Assembly: GCF_023278185.1 (NCBI RefSeq)
Contig: NZ_CP066356.1
Span: 682,001-746,000, forward strand
Direction of reading: 5' to 3'
DNA length: 64,000 nucleotides
Source of the DNA: Bradyrhizobium elkanii USDA 76
GTDB lineage: Bacteria; Pseudomonadota; Alphaproteobacteria; Rhizobiales; Xanthobacteraceae
Part shown: positions 36,160 to 45,148 of the stretch, piece by piece
How the letters are laid out: each line of letters opens with the position of its first letter
Position numbering within the stretch: the stretch's first letter is position 1
Notes under the pieces: model-generated
The model's database searches: none
The model's input: only the letters and a program-made list of their open reading frames with translations
What the model was told of the DNA's origin: nothing
Program-made: the position numbers and the translations under genes

Positions 36160-37386
36160 TCAGCCGCCGACGTCGGCGCTGATGACGTCGCCGAACAGTT
36201 CCCATTTCTCGCCCTTGAACTTCATCAGCTGCAGCTGGCTGATCGGCGCGAAATCGTTTGCCGCGGTGTTGATCTTGACGCCAGGCAGCAGCACCTCGGT
36301 GCGGAAGTCCTTCAGGCTTGCGGCCTGCTTCATGATGTTCTCGCGGGTCAGGTTGTCGCCGCACTGCTTCAGCACCTGGACCAGCGTCTGCGCCACGCCG
36401 AAGCCGACCACGGTGCCGCCGTCGAGCTTGTCGCCTTCGGGGAAGTCCTTGGCCATGAAGGCGTAGAACTCCTTCATGCCGGGGTCATTGTCCCATTGCT
36501 TGTCGGAAGCGTCCTTCAGGTAGGCGGCGGAGATGATGTCCTGCGCGTTCTCGAAGCCGGCCGGCTTGATCACGCTGCCGACCGAGGCCGACACGTTGTT
36601 GAGGAAGTGGGTCGGCTTCCAGCCGATCTCGGCGACCTTCTTGATCGCCTGGGCCGCGAATTTCGGCGTCGCGATGTCGATGAAGACGTCGGCGTTGCTC
36701 GCCTTCAGCTTGACGATGTTGCTGTCGATGGTCGGCTGCGAAGTCTCGAAGCTTTCTTCGGCGACGATCATGCTGGCGGCTTTCTGGCCGAGCCCGTCCT
36801 TCAGGCCCTTCAGATAGTCCTTGCCGTAATCGTCATTCTGGTAGAGCACGGCGATCTTGGCGTTCGGCATGTTCTTCAGGATGTATTTTGCGTAGATCTG
36901 GGTCTCGCTCTGGTAGTTGGGCTGCCAGCCCATGGTCCAGGGAAAATCCTTCGGGTCGTTCCACTTGGTGGCGCCGGTGGCGACGAACAGCTGCGGCACC
37001 TTCTTGGAGTTCATGTATTTCTGGATCGCCGAGTTCGACGGTGTGCCGAGCGAGTTGAAGATCAGCAGCACCTCGTCGCTCTCGACCAGCTTGCGGGCCT
37101 GTTCGACGGCCTTCGGCGGCGAGTAGGCGTCATCGTAGGAGATGAAGTTGATCTTGCGGCCATTGATGCCGCCGGCGTCGTTGATCTTCTTGAAATAGGC
37201 GGCCTCGGTGCGGCCGATGATGCCATAGGCGGACGCGGGGCCGCTGTAGGGCATGATGTTGCCGATCTTGATCTCGGTGTCGTTGGCGCCGCTGTCGTAT
37301 TTCTTCTGGGCAAGCGCAGCGCTGCCGGATGTCGCGACGAGCGCGAGCGCGGCCCCGAGGACCGCAAGTCTTTTGGTGGCGGACAT
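36160..37386 (-). CDS. Liv-type substrate-binding protein 2 of tandem array
   Basis: 408 residues. Signal peptide about 1-26 (GSAALAQ), then QKKYDSGANDTEIKIGNIMP. Very close to copy 3 in the leader, signal peptide and first lobe (EVLLIFNSLGTPSNSAIQKY). Differences collect in the second lobe around TQIYAKYILKNMPNAKIAVL and TVVGFGVAQTLVQVLKQCGD. It has its own promoter region and terminator, so it is probably made separately from the transporter operon. Confidence 0.92.
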   Translation of the reverse strand: MSATKRLAVLGAALALVATSGSAALAQKKYDSGANDTEIKIGNIMPYSGPASAYGIIGRTEAAYFKKINDAGGINGRKINFISYDDAYSPPKAVEQARKLVESDEVLLIFNSLGTPSNSAIQKYMNSKKVPQLFVATGATKWNDPKDFPWTMGWQPNYQSETQIYAKYILKNMPNAKIAVLYQNDDYGKDYLKGLKDGLGQKAASMIVAEESFETSQPTIDSNIVKLKASNADVFIDIATPKFAAQAIKKVAEIGWKPTHFLNNVSASVGSVIKPAGFENAQDIISAAYLKDASDKQWDNDPGMKEFYAFMAKDFPEGDKLDGGTVVGFGVAQTLVQVLKQCGDNLTRENIMKQAASLKDFRTEVLLPGVKINTAANDFAPISQLQLMKFKGEKWELFGDVISADVGG

Positions 37387-37494
37387 CTATGTCTCTCTCC
37401 CTGTTTGTCAGACGCATGTGTCTCGGCCCCCTTGCCTGGAGAGCTCTTTATTTGGCTGCAGTGATTATCATTTTGGGCGGTTCGCCTCAATGAG

Positions 37495-37522
37495 AAGCCC
37501 CTGCGACAATGCCGCAGGGGCC
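37495..37522 (-). terminator. Hairpin after binding-protein gene 3
   Basis: On the minus strand GGCCCCTGCGGC and the complementary GTCGCAGGGGC pair around ATT, followed only by TTCTC, a weak T-run. 25 bases past the stop of the gene at 37547. Confidence 0.65.
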
Positions 37523-37546
37523 GTATCTTTGGTCGACCTTTCCGGC

Positions 37547-38773
37547 CTAGCCGCCGACGTCGGCGCTCAAGACCTCGCCGAAGCGCTCCCAGGTCTCGCC
37601 CTTGAAGCGGATCAATTGCAGTTGCGAGAGCGGCGCGAAATCGGTCGCCGAGGTGTTGACCTTGACGCCGGGCAGCAGGCCGCCGGGCTCGTAATCGCGA
37701 ATGCTGGCCGCCTGCTTCATGATGTTCTCGCGGGTCAGATTGTCGCCGCAGGCCTTGAGCACGTGGACCAGTCCCTGCGAGACGATATAGGCGTACATCA
37801 CCGAGGCATCGGCGCGGTTCGCTTCCGGATAGTACTTATCGAGGAATTCGTTCCAGGCGATCATCGCCTTGTCGGTCTTCCACTGCGCGTCGGTCGGATC
37901 CTTGAAGTATTGCGACGAGATGATGTCCTGGGCGTTCTCGAAGCCTGCCGGCTTGATCACGCTGCCGATCGATCCGGAGACGTTGTTGAGGAAGTGCAGC
38001 GGCTTCCAGTTGAGCTCGGCGTTCTTCTTGATCGCCTGCGCCGCGAATTTCGGCGTCGTGATGTTGAAGAACACGTCGGCGCCGGAGGCCTTCAGCCTCA
38101 CGATGTGGGAATCGATGGTTGGCTCCGTTACCTCGTAGCTGTCCTCGGCGACGATCATTGACGCTGCCTTGGCGCCGAGCCCGTCCTTGAATCCCTTCAG
38201 ATAGTCCTTGCCGTAGTCGTCGTTCTGGTAGAGCACCGCGATTTTGGCGTCCGGCTTGTTCTTCAGGATGTACTTTGCATAGATGATGGACTCGCTCTGG
38301 TAGTTGGGCTGCCAGCCCATCGTCCAGGGGAATTCCTTCGGGTCGTTCCACTTGGTGGCGCCTGTGGCGACGAACAGTTGCGGCACCTTCTTCTGGTTCA
38401 TGTATTTCTGGATCGCCGAGTTCGGCGGTGTGCCGAGCGAATTGAAGATCAGCAGCACTTCGTCGCTCTCGACGAGTTTGCGCGCCTGCTCGACGGTCTT
38501 CGGCGGCGTGTACGCGTCGTCGTAGCTGATGAAGTTGATCTTGCGGCCGTTGATGCCGCCCTCGGCGTTGATCTTCCGGAAATAGGCCTCCTCGGTCTTG
38601 CCGATCACGCCATAGGCGGAGGCCGCCCCGCTGTAAGGCATGATGTTGCCGATCTTGATCTCGGTATCGCTGGCGCCGGTGTCGTATTTCTTCTGGGCAA
38701 GCGCAGCGCTGCCGGATGCGGCGACGAGCGCAAGCGCAGCAGCAAATGCCGTCAATTGTCGTATTCCAGACAT
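37547..38773 (-). CDS. Liv-type substrate-binding protein 3 of tandem array
   Basis: 408 residues. Signal peptide about 1-26 (VAASGSAALAQ), then QKKYDTGASDTEIKIGNIMP. Shares copy 2's NAIQKYMN-type region, PWTMGWQPNYQSESIIYAKY and LNNVSGSIGSVIKPAGFENA. The substitutions at SVMYAYIVSQGLVHVLKACG versus copy 2 suggest a different ligand pocket. Its 5' leader resembles that of copy 2, supporting recent tandem duplication that included regulatory DNA. Confidence 0.92.
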   Translation of the reverse strand: MSGIRQLTAFAAALALVAASGSAALAQKKYDTGASDTEIKIGNIMPYSGAASAYGVIGKTEEAYFRKINAEGGINGRKINFISYDDAYTPPKTVEQARKLVESDEVLLIFNSLGTPPNSAIQKYMNQKKVPQLFVATGATKWNDPKEFPWTMGWQPNYQSESIIYAKYILKNKPDAKIAVLYQNDDYGKDYLKGFKDGLGAKAASMIVAEDSYEVTEPTIDSHIVRLKASGADVFFNITTPKFAAQAIKKNAELNWKPLHFLNNVSGSIGSVIKPAGFENAQDIISSQYFKDPTDAQWKTDKAMIAWNEFLDKYYPEANRADASVMYAYIVSQGLVHVLKACGDNLTRENIMKQAASIRDYEPGGLLPGVKVNTSATDFAPLSQLQLIRFKGETWERFGEVLSADVGG

Positions 38774-38873
38774 GCCGTTTCTCTCCCTGATTGCAGATGA
38801 TGTGTCGTGGCCCCCTGTTTCGAGAGCTCATTGTTGGTCGTAAAAACTATCATCTTACCTGGGGTGTCTCAAT

Positions 38874-38903
38874 GAAAAGCCCCTGCGGCGTTGCCGCAGG
38901 GGC
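38874..38903 (-). terminator. Terminator downstream of binding-protein gene 4
   Basis: On the minus strand AGCCCCTGCGGC and GCCGCAGGGGCT pair around AAC and are followed by TTTTCA. About 150 bases beyond the stop of the gene at 39052. Confidence 0.8.
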
Positions 38904-39051
38904 TGCGTCTTTAGTCGATCACCCTCAAGGCGGGCCGCTGCTCAAAAATCCGCCAACGCGCTGGCTTGTGCGCCGCGCCAACCGCAGAGATTGCGGTCGG
39001 GTAAAGCGGCGCCGTTGAGTTGAGCGCGGATCGAACAGACCGGCGTGCCGA

Positions 39052-40278
39052 TCAGTTGCTCAGATTGCTCGAAATGATGTCCCCGAACAGCTCCCATTTT
39101 TCGCCCTTGAACCGCATCAAGCGCAGTTGCTTGATCGGCGCGAAATCGGTGGCCGACGTGTTGATGCTGATACCCGGCAGCAGCGTATCGGGGACATAAT
39201 CCTTCAGGCTTGTGGCCTGCTTCATGACATTGGCGCGGGTGAGGTCGTCACCGCACATCTCCAGCACCTTCACCATGGTCTGCGCGGCGGCGTAACCGAA
39301 GGCGGTGGCGCCGTCGAGCTTGTTGGCGTCCGGATAATTCTTCTTGAGGAAGGCGAGGAATTTCTCCATGCCGGGATCCTTGTCCCACTGCGGATCGGCG
39401 CCGTCCTTGAGATAGGACGCCGACAGGATACCCTGCGCATTCTCGAAGCCCGCCGGCTGCATCACGCCGCCGACGGAGGCCGAGACATTGGCGACGATCT
39501 GCAATGGCGTCCACGCGATCTCGGCGGCCTTCTTGATCGCCTGTGCCGCGAATTTCGGTGTCGTGATGCTGACGAAGGTGTCGGCACCGGCGGCCTTCAG
39601 CTTGACGATGTGACTGTCGATCGTGGGCTCGGATGTCTCGTAGGCCTCCTCGGCGACGATCATCGATGCCTTGTCGCCGAAGGCGTCCTTCAGGCCCTTG
39701 AGGTAGTCCTTGCCGAAATCGTCGTTCTGGTAGAGCACGGCGACCTTGGCGTCGGGCTTGTGCTTCATGATGTATTTTGCGTAGACCCGCGCCTCGTCCT
39801 GGTAGGACGGTTGCCAGCCCATGGTCCACGGATAATCTTTCGGGTCGTTCCACTTCGAGGCGCCGGAAGCGATGAACAGCTGCGGCACCTGCTTCTCGTT
39901 CATGTATTTCCGGATCGCCGCGTTGCTCGCGGTGCCGACCGAGCCGAACAGCAGCAGCACCTCGTCGTTCTCGACCAGCTTGCGCGCCTGCTCCACCGTC
40001 TTGGGCGGCGAGTAGCCATCATCGTAGGAGATGAACTTGATCTTGCGGCCGTGGATGCCGCCGGCATCGTTGATCATCCTGAAGTAGGCCGCCTCGGTCT
40101 TGCCGATCACCCCGTAGGCCGACGCGGGACCGCTGTAGGGCATGGTGTTGCCGATCTTGATCTCGGTGTCGCTGGCCCCGGTGTCGTATCTCTTCTGCGC
40201 CTGCGCGACACTGCAGTTCGTCAGGATCAGAGCGAATGCGGACAGCAGCGCCGCCAGGGACGGGCGTACGGCAGTCAT
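39052..40278 (-). CDS. Liv-type substrate-binding protein 4 of tandem array
   Basis: 408 residues from ATG 40278 (MTAVRPSLAALLSAFALILT); the frame is open 21 codons further but the signal peptide starts here. Signal peptide about 1-27, then QKRYDTGASDTEIKIGNTMP. Shares PWTMGWQPSYQDEARVYAKY and YQNDDFGKDYLKGLKDAFGD. A TTGACG followed by TGAATA at 17-base spacing lies upstream (about 40310-40339), a plausible own promoter. Second-lobe differences: TAFGYAAAQTMVKVLEMCGD. Confidence 0.92.
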   Translation of the reverse strand: MTAVRPSLAALLSAFALILTNCSVAQAQKRYDTGASDTEIKIGNTMPYSGPASAYGVIGKTEAAYFRMINDAGGIHGRKIKFISYDDGYSPPKTVEQARKLVENDEVLLLFGSVGTASNAAIRKYMNEKQVPQLFIASGASKWNDPKDYPWTMGWQPSYQDEARVYAKYIMKHKPDAKVAVLYQNDDFGKDYLKGLKDAFGDKASMIVAEEAYETSEPTIDSHIVKLKAAGADTFVSITTPKFAAQAIKKAAEIAWTPLQIVANVSASVGGVMQPAGFENAQGILSASYLKDGADPQWDKDPGMEKFLAFLKKNYPDANKLDGATAFGYAAAQTMVKVLEMCGDDLTRANVMKQATSLKDYVPDTLLPGISINTSATDFAPIKQLRLMRFKGEKWELFGDIISSNLSN

Positions 40279-40339
40279 GGTTTCCCCCACCTCGGGCTCT
40301 TGTTTCGGGTATTCAATACCATCGGCGCAGGGCGTCAAC

Positions 40340-40372
40340 AAAAAGCCCCCGCGACGGATATCGCGGAGGCTG
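40340..40372 (-). terminator. Terminator after binding-protein gene 5
   Basis: On the minus strand GCCTCCGCGA and TCGCGGGGGC pair around TATCCG and are followed by TTTTTG. 24 bases past the stop of the gene at 40396, so it separates the transporter operon from genes 4 to 1. Confidence 0.88.
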
Positions 40373-40395
40373 TGTTCTATTCCCGCAGTGCAACG

Positions 40396-41625
40396 TCACT
40401 CGGAGGGGACGTCGCCGGAAATGATGTCACCGAACAGTTCCCATTTCTGACCCTTGAAACGCTGCATCTGCAACTGGGCGATCGGGGCGAAGTCGGTGGC
40501 CGAGGTGTTGATCTTGACGCCGGGCAGCAGGGTGTCGGGCGTAAAGTCCTTCAGGCTCGCCGCCTGCTTCATGACGTTGGCGCGGGTGAGATCGTCGCCG
40601 CACATTTCGAGCACCTTGGCGAGCGTCTGTGCGGCGCCATAGCCGTACACATAGCCGCCGTCGGTCTTGTCGGCGCCCGGCATGTACTTGTCGAGAAACT
40701 CGGCCCACTTCTTCATGCCGGGGTCGTTGGTCCACTGTGTGTCGGCGCCGTCCTTGGCATAGGCCGCCGACAACACGCCTTGCGCGTTGTCGAAGCCGGC
40801 CGGCTGCATCACGCTGCCGACCGAGGCCGACACGTTGGTGATGATCTGCAGCGGCTTCCAGCCGAGTTCGGCGGTCTTCTTGATGGTCTGCGCGCCGAAC
40901 TTCGGCGTGGTGTAGATCAGCAGCACGTCGGGATTGGCGGCCTTGATCTTGACGATGTGGCCGTCGATCGACGGCTCCGAAATCTCATAGCTCTCCTCCA
41001 TGATGATGCTGGAGGCCGCCTTGGCGCCAAAGCCGTCCTTGGTGCCCTTGAGGTAGTCTTTGCCGAAATCGTCGTTCTGATAGAGGATCGCGATCTTGGC
41101 GTCGGGCTTCTCCTTCATCAGCCACTTGGCGTAGATCTGCGCTTCGCTCTGATAGCTCGGCTGCCAGCCCATGGTCCACGGGAAGTTCTTCGGGTCGTTC
41201 CACTTGGTGGCGCCGGTCGCGACGAACAGCTGCGGGATCTTCTTGGAATTCAGGTATTTCTGGATCGCGGTGTTGGACGGGGTGCCGAGCGGGTTGAAGA
41301 CGAGCAACACCTCGTCGCTCTCGACCAGCTTGCGCACCTGCTCGACCGCTTTCGGCGGCGAATAGGCGTCGTCATAGCTGACGAAATTGACCTTGCGGCC
41401 GTTGATGCCGCCGCGATCGTTGATCATCTTGAAGTAGGCTTCTTCGGTCTTGCCGATCACGCCGTAGGCGGAGGCCGGTCCCGAATAGGGGATGATGTTG
41501 CCGACCTTGATCTCGGTATCGCTTGCGCCGGTGTCGTATTTCTTTTGGGCGAATGCGGCAGTGGACGTCGCGGCAACAGCGACGATCGCCGCGGAAATCG
41601 CGGCGATCCGAACGGTAGAAAGCAT
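40396..41625 (-). CDS. Liv-type substrate-binding protein 5, co-transcribed with livM
   Basis: 409 residues from ATG 41625. Signal peptide about 1-26 (ATSTAAFAQ), then QKKYDTGASDTEIKVGNIIP. Only 29 bases separate it from livM, so it is the last gene of the livG-livF-livH-livM transcription unit and probably the cognate binding protein; the terminator at 40340 follows. Shares PWTMGWQPSYQSEAQIYAKW with the others. A longer frame upstream overlaps livM and is not used. Confidence 0.93.
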   Translation of the reverse strand: MLSTVRIAAISAAIVAVAATSTAAFAQKKYDTGASDTEIKVGNIIPYSGPASAYGVIGKTEEAYFKMINDRGGINGRKVNFVSYDDAYSPPKAVEQVRKLVESDEVLLVFNPLGTPSNTAIQKYLNSKKIPQLFVATGATKWNDPKNFPWTMGWQPSYQSEAQIYAKWLMKEKPDAKIAILYQNDDFGKDYLKGTKDGFGAKAASSIIMEESYEISEPSIDGHIVKIKAANPDVLLIYTTPKFGAQTIKKTAELGWKPLQIITNVSASVGSVMQPAGFDNAQGVLSAAYAKDGADTQWTNDPGMKKWAEFLDKYMPGADKTDGGYVYGYGAAQTLAKVLEMCGDDLTRANVMKQAASLKDFTPDTLLPGVKINTSATDFAPIAQLQMQRFKGQKWELFGDIISGDVPSE

Positions 41626-41654
41626 AATATCTCCTGGTTTGCTTCTATAGGCTG

Positions 41655-42677
41655 TCAGTTTTTCTTGAACTTTGCGGCCAGTTGGTGGGCAACGATCGCA
41701 ACCTGCCTGGCGCCGTGCGGCACGAGGAAGATGACGAGGAACAGCAGCACGCCGAACACCGCGCCCGAAAGGCCCTTCGAAATACCCTCGGCGATGTTGG
41801 GCACGAAGATGATGAAGGCGGAGCCCACGATCGAGCCGGGCAGCCAGCCGACGCCGCCGACCACCATGCCGAGGAACAGCGAGATCGCGAGCTGGATGGT
41901 GTAGCCGTCGGGCGCCACGAACTGCACCGCGATGGCGCCGAGACCGCCGGCAACGCCGGTGATGCCGGCCGAGACGCCGAATGCCAGCGTCTTGTACAGC
42001 GCGACGTCGACACCCATCGCGGAGGCCGCGATCTCGTTGTCGCGGATCGCCATGAAGGCGCGGCCGGAGCGCGAGCGCAGCAGGTTCACCGAGGCGACGT
42101 AGATCGCGATGGTGACGACCAGCGTGAAGTAATACAGCCACATGTCCTGCGACAGCGGCAGGCCGAACGGGGCGTCCGGCTTGGTGACCACGAGGCCCTG
42201 CACGCCGCCGGTCCAGTGCTCGAAATAGCCGAGCTTGAGCAGCTGCGGCATCGCGGTGGCGAGGGCGAAGGTCGCGAGCGCCAGGTAGACGCCGGAAAGC
42301 CGCAGCGCCGGCTGGCCGAACAGGAAGCCGAAGCCGAAGCAGATGACGCCGGCGATCGGCAGCGTGAGGGCATAGTTCATGCCCGCATGCTCCATCAGGA
42401 TCGCCGAGGTATAGGCGCCGACGGCATAGAACGCGCTCTGGCCGAGCGAGAACTGGCCGCTTCCGCCGGTCAGGATGTTGAGCGCCAGCACCGCAAGGCC
42501 GTAGATCAGAAGCATCGTCATCTGGAAGATGATGAAGTTCTTCACGAACAGCGGGATCAGGACCAGCGCGGCAAGCACCACAAGCGACGTGCCATAGCCG
42601 AGCGTCATGGCACGCTTCGGAACCGCCTCTACGGCCTGGCCTTCGGTGACGACTTCGACTTCTTCAGCGGCGCTCAT
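41655..42677 (-). CDS. ABC transporter permease, LivM type
   Basis: 340 residues from ATG 42677. Eight to ten membrane helices with the LivM pattern LNILTGGSGQFSLGQSAFYA (about 64-83), GQPALRLSGVYLALATFALA and FMAIRDNEIAASAMGVDVAL. A hydrophilic N-terminal 25 residues precede the first helix. Together with LivH it forms the membrane channel of the second ABC importer, presumed to take dicarboxylates or fatty acids for the pim pathway. Confidence 0.94.
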   Translation of the reverse strand: MSAAEEVEVVTEGQAVEAVPKRAMTLGYGTSLVVLAALVLIPLFVKNFIIFQMTMLLIYGLAVLALNILTGGSGQFSLGQSAFYAVGAYTSAILMEHAGMNYALTLPIAGVICFGFGFLFGQPALRLSGVYLALATFALATAMPQLLKLGYFEHWTGGVQGLVVTKPDAPFGLPLSQDMWLYYFTLVVTIAIYVASVNLLRSRSGRAFMAIRDNEIAASAMGVDVALYKTLAFGVSAGITGVAGGLGAIAVQFVAPDGYTIQLAISLFLGMVVGGVGWLPGSIVGSAFIIFVPNIAEGISKGLSGAVFGVLLFLVIFLVPHGARQVAIVAHQLAAKFKKN

Positions 42678-42679
42678 GA

Positions 42680-43558
42680 TCAAACTCGCTTCACGATGGC
42701 GCGGCCGAACAGGCCTGCCGGTTTCACGACCAGGACGACGATGATCAGCGCAAGCGCGATCGGAAGTTTCAGCTCATTGCCGACGCCGGGGATGTAGGTG
42801 CCGACGAGGTTCTCGAAGACGCCGACCAGGAAGCCGCCCATGACGGCGCCGAACGGGCTCGACAGGCCGCCGAGCACGGCCGCGGCAAACCCGTAGATCA
42901 GTACGCCGAGCATCATGTTCGGCTCGAGGAACACCACCGGTGCGATCATCATGCCGGCGATCGAGCCGATCGCGGATGCCATGCCCCAGCCCAGCGCGAT
43001 CATCCACGAGGTGTTGATGCCGACGAGGCGCGCCGATTCCGGCAGCGAGGCTGCGGCGCGCATCGCCAAACCCACCCGGGTGAAGCGGAAGAAGAAGAAC
43101 AGCAGGAGCAGCATCAACAGCGTGATGCCGATCATGCCGGCCTGGTGGGTCGAGATCAGCTGGCTGCCGAGGAACGGCGAGGAGCCGAACGGCGTCGGAT
43201 ACTGCTTGATGGTGAAGTCCCAGATCAGGCCGGCGACCGAGTTGATGATCGCGTAGAGTGCGATGAAGCCGGCGACGTTGGTCAGGATCGGCGCCTTCGC
43301 CAGCGGCTTGAACAGCAGCCGCTCGATGACGATGCCGGCGAGGAACGAGAACGCGACGGTGAGCACGAAGGCGCCCCAGTACGGCACGCCCCATTGCATC
43401 AGCTGCCAGGACACGAAGGTCGAGAACATCGCCATTTCGCCCTGGGCGAAATTCAGATGGTCGATGGCCTGGTAGATCATGACCACCGCGAGCGCCATGC
43501 AGGCATAGATCGCGCCGGTGGCGATGCCGGCCAGGACCTGGTTGGCAAAAAGCTCCAT
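42680..43558 (-). CDS. ABC transporter permease, LivH type
   Basis: 292 residues from ATG 43558. MELFANQVLAGIATGAIYAC start, DHLNFAQGEMAMFSTFVSWQ, then AAASLPESARLVGINTSWMI and GLSSPFGAVMGGFLVGVFEN, all LivH features. The start is 13 bases after the LivF stop and the stop is two bases before livM; same operon. Confidence 0.94.
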   Translation of the reverse strand: MELFANQVLAGIATGAIYACMALAVVMIYQAIDHLNFAQGEMAMFSTFVSWQLMQWGVPYWGAFVLTVAFSFLAGIVIERLLFKPLAKAPILTNVAGFIALYAIINSVAGLIWDFTIKQYPTPFGSSPFLGSQLISTHQAGMIGITLLMLLLLFFFFRFTRVGLAMRAAASLPESARLVGINTSWMIALGWGMASAIGSIAGMMIAPVVFLEPNMMLGVLIYGFAAAVLGGLSSPFGAVMGGFLVGVFENLVGTYIPGVGNELKLPIALALIIVVLVVKPAGLFGRAIVKRV

Positions 43559-43571
43559 TGTGCCAGCTCCC

Positions 43572-44285
43572 TCAGTAGCCGAGATAGGATTTGCGGACGT
43601 CTTCGTTGTTCGCGATGTCCTTGGCATTGCCCGACATCACGATCCGTCCGGTTTCGATCACATAGGCCTGGTCGGCGAGCTCGAGCGCGAGCTGCGCATT
43701 CTGCTCGACCACCAGGATGGTCACCTTTTCCTCGCGATTGATCTTGCCGAGGATGCGGAACAGGTCGCGCACGATCAGCGGCGCAAGGCCGAACGACGGC
43801 TCGTCGAGCAGCATCAGGCGCGGCCGCAGCATCAGCGCGCGCGCCACAGCGAGCATCTGCTGCTCGCCGCCGGACAGCGTGCCGGCCTGCTGGGTGTAGC
43901 GCTGCTTCAGCACCGGGAAATGCTCGTACATCCGCTCGATGTCGGCGCCGATCGCCTTCTTGTCGGCGCGGCTGATGGCGCCGAGCTGCAGGTTCTCCTC
44001 CACCGTCATGTTGGTGAAGGTGCCGCGGCCCTGCGGCACATGGGCGATGCCGAGGCGGACCACGTTCTCGGTCGAGCGCGTGCCGATCGGCTTGCCCTCG
44101 AACTCGATCGCGCCGGTCGAACGCACCATGTTGCAGATCGCCCGCAGCGTCGTGGTCTTGCCGGCGCCGTTGGCGCCGAGCAGGGTGGTCAGCGAGCCCT
44201 CGTTGAGCGAGAAGTTGAGGCCGTGCAGGGCCTGGACCTGGCCGTAATAGGCGCGCAGGTCCTTGACGTTGAGCATCGTGGTCAT
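43572..44285 (-). CDS. ABC transporter ATP-binding protein, LivF type
   Basis: 237 residues from ATG 44285. Walker [11 protein letters not shown], signature LSGGEQQM, Walker B LMLLDEPSFGLAP and the LivF end VEQNAQLALELADQAYVIET. Overlaps the LivG stop by four bases. A longer frame upstream is antifunctional overlap with livG. Confidence 0.94.
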   Translation of the reverse strand: MTTMLNVKDLRAYYGQVQALHGLNFSLNEGSLTTLLGANGAGKTTTLRAICNMVRSTGAIEFEGKPIGTRSTENVVRLGIAHVPQGRGTFTNMTVEENLQLGAISRADKKAIGADIERMYEHFPVLKQRYTQQAGTLSGGEQQMLAVARALMLRPRLMLLDEPSFGLAPLIVRDLFRILGKINREEKVTILVVEQNAQLALELADQAYVIETGRIVMSGNAKDIANNEDVRKSYLGY

Positions 44286-45079
44286 TGGTCCTTGCTCCCC
44301 AGATAGGCCTTGATGACGTCGGGGTCGGCCTGGACCTGGGCCGGTGTGCCTTCGGCAAGCTTGCGGCCGAAATTGAGCGCGACGACGTGGTCGGCGATCG
44401 ACATCACGAGACCCATGTGATGCTCGACCAGCAGCACGGTGATCTTGCGGTCGTCGCGGATTTTGCGGATCAGGTCGCCGAGCACATAGACTTCCTCGTG
44501 ATTGAGGCCGCCGGCCGGCTCGTCGAGCAGCAGGATCTTCGGGTCCGCGGCCAGGGCGCGCGCCAGTTCGACGCGCTTCTGTGTGCCGAACGGAAGTCCG
44601 GAGACCACGGTGTGGGCGACGTCCTCGAGATCGAGATAGCCGAGGATGTCGTGCACCTTCTTGTTCATGTCGGTCTCGCCGCGGCGGACCCAGGCGAGGC
44701 GCAGCGAGTCGCTGACGATGTCGCTCGAGGTGCGCGCATGCGCGCCGACGCGCACATTGTCGATCACGGACAGGTTGGGAAACAGCGCGACGTTCTGGAA
44801 GGTGCGGCCGATGCCGATCTCGGCGATCCGGTGCGGCGGGCGCGACAGGATGCTCTTGCCTTCCATCAGGATGTCGCCGGACGACGGCTGATAGAGCCGC
44901 GACAGGCAATTGAACAGCGTCGTCTTGCCGGCGCCGTTCGGCCCGATCAGCCCGAGGATCTGTCCGTGGCGCATGTCGAACGACACGCCGTTCAGTGCGA
45001 TGATGCCGCCGAACACGACGCTGACGTCGCGAACCGCGAGCAAGGGATCATTCCCTTGCGCGAGCTGTGCCTGCGTCAT
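44282..45079 (-). CDS. ABC transporter ATP-binding protein, LivG type
   Basis: 265 residues. Walker [13 protein letters not shown] (about 46-57), IGRTFQNVALFPNLSVIDNV, signature LPFGTQKRVELARAL and Walker B ILLLDEPAGGLNH, with the LivG insertion between. First gene of the transporter operon, 69 bases after the IclR stop on the same strand, so read-through from the regulator gene is possible. Confidence 0.94.
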   Translation of the reverse strand: MTQAQLAQGNDPLLAVRDVSVVFGGIIALNGVSFDMRHGQILGLIGPNGAGKTTLFNCLSRLYQPSSGDILMEGKSILSRPPHRIAEIGIGRTFQNVALFPNLSVIDNVRVGAHARTSSDIVSDSLRLAWVRRGETDMNKKVHDILGYLDLEDVAHTVVSGLPFGTQKRVELARALAADPKILLLDEPAGGLNHEEVYVLGDLIRKIRDDRKITVLLVEHHMGLVMSIADHVVALNFGRKLAEGTPAQVQADPDVIKAYLGSKDQ

Positions 45080-45148
45080 CTCGTCTCGCCCGCCATCATC
45101 GAGCGGTGCGAGCGGCCCTGCGATGCGTTTCGCTGGACGTGATGGAGG

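Noticed and set aside
39127..41904. A 925-codon open frame on the plus strand across binding-protein genes 4 and 5 and livM
   Set aside because: It is antisense to three well-supported genes, has a repetitive His/Arg/Asp/Gly composition typical of reverse frames in GC-rich DNA, and contains no known domain.
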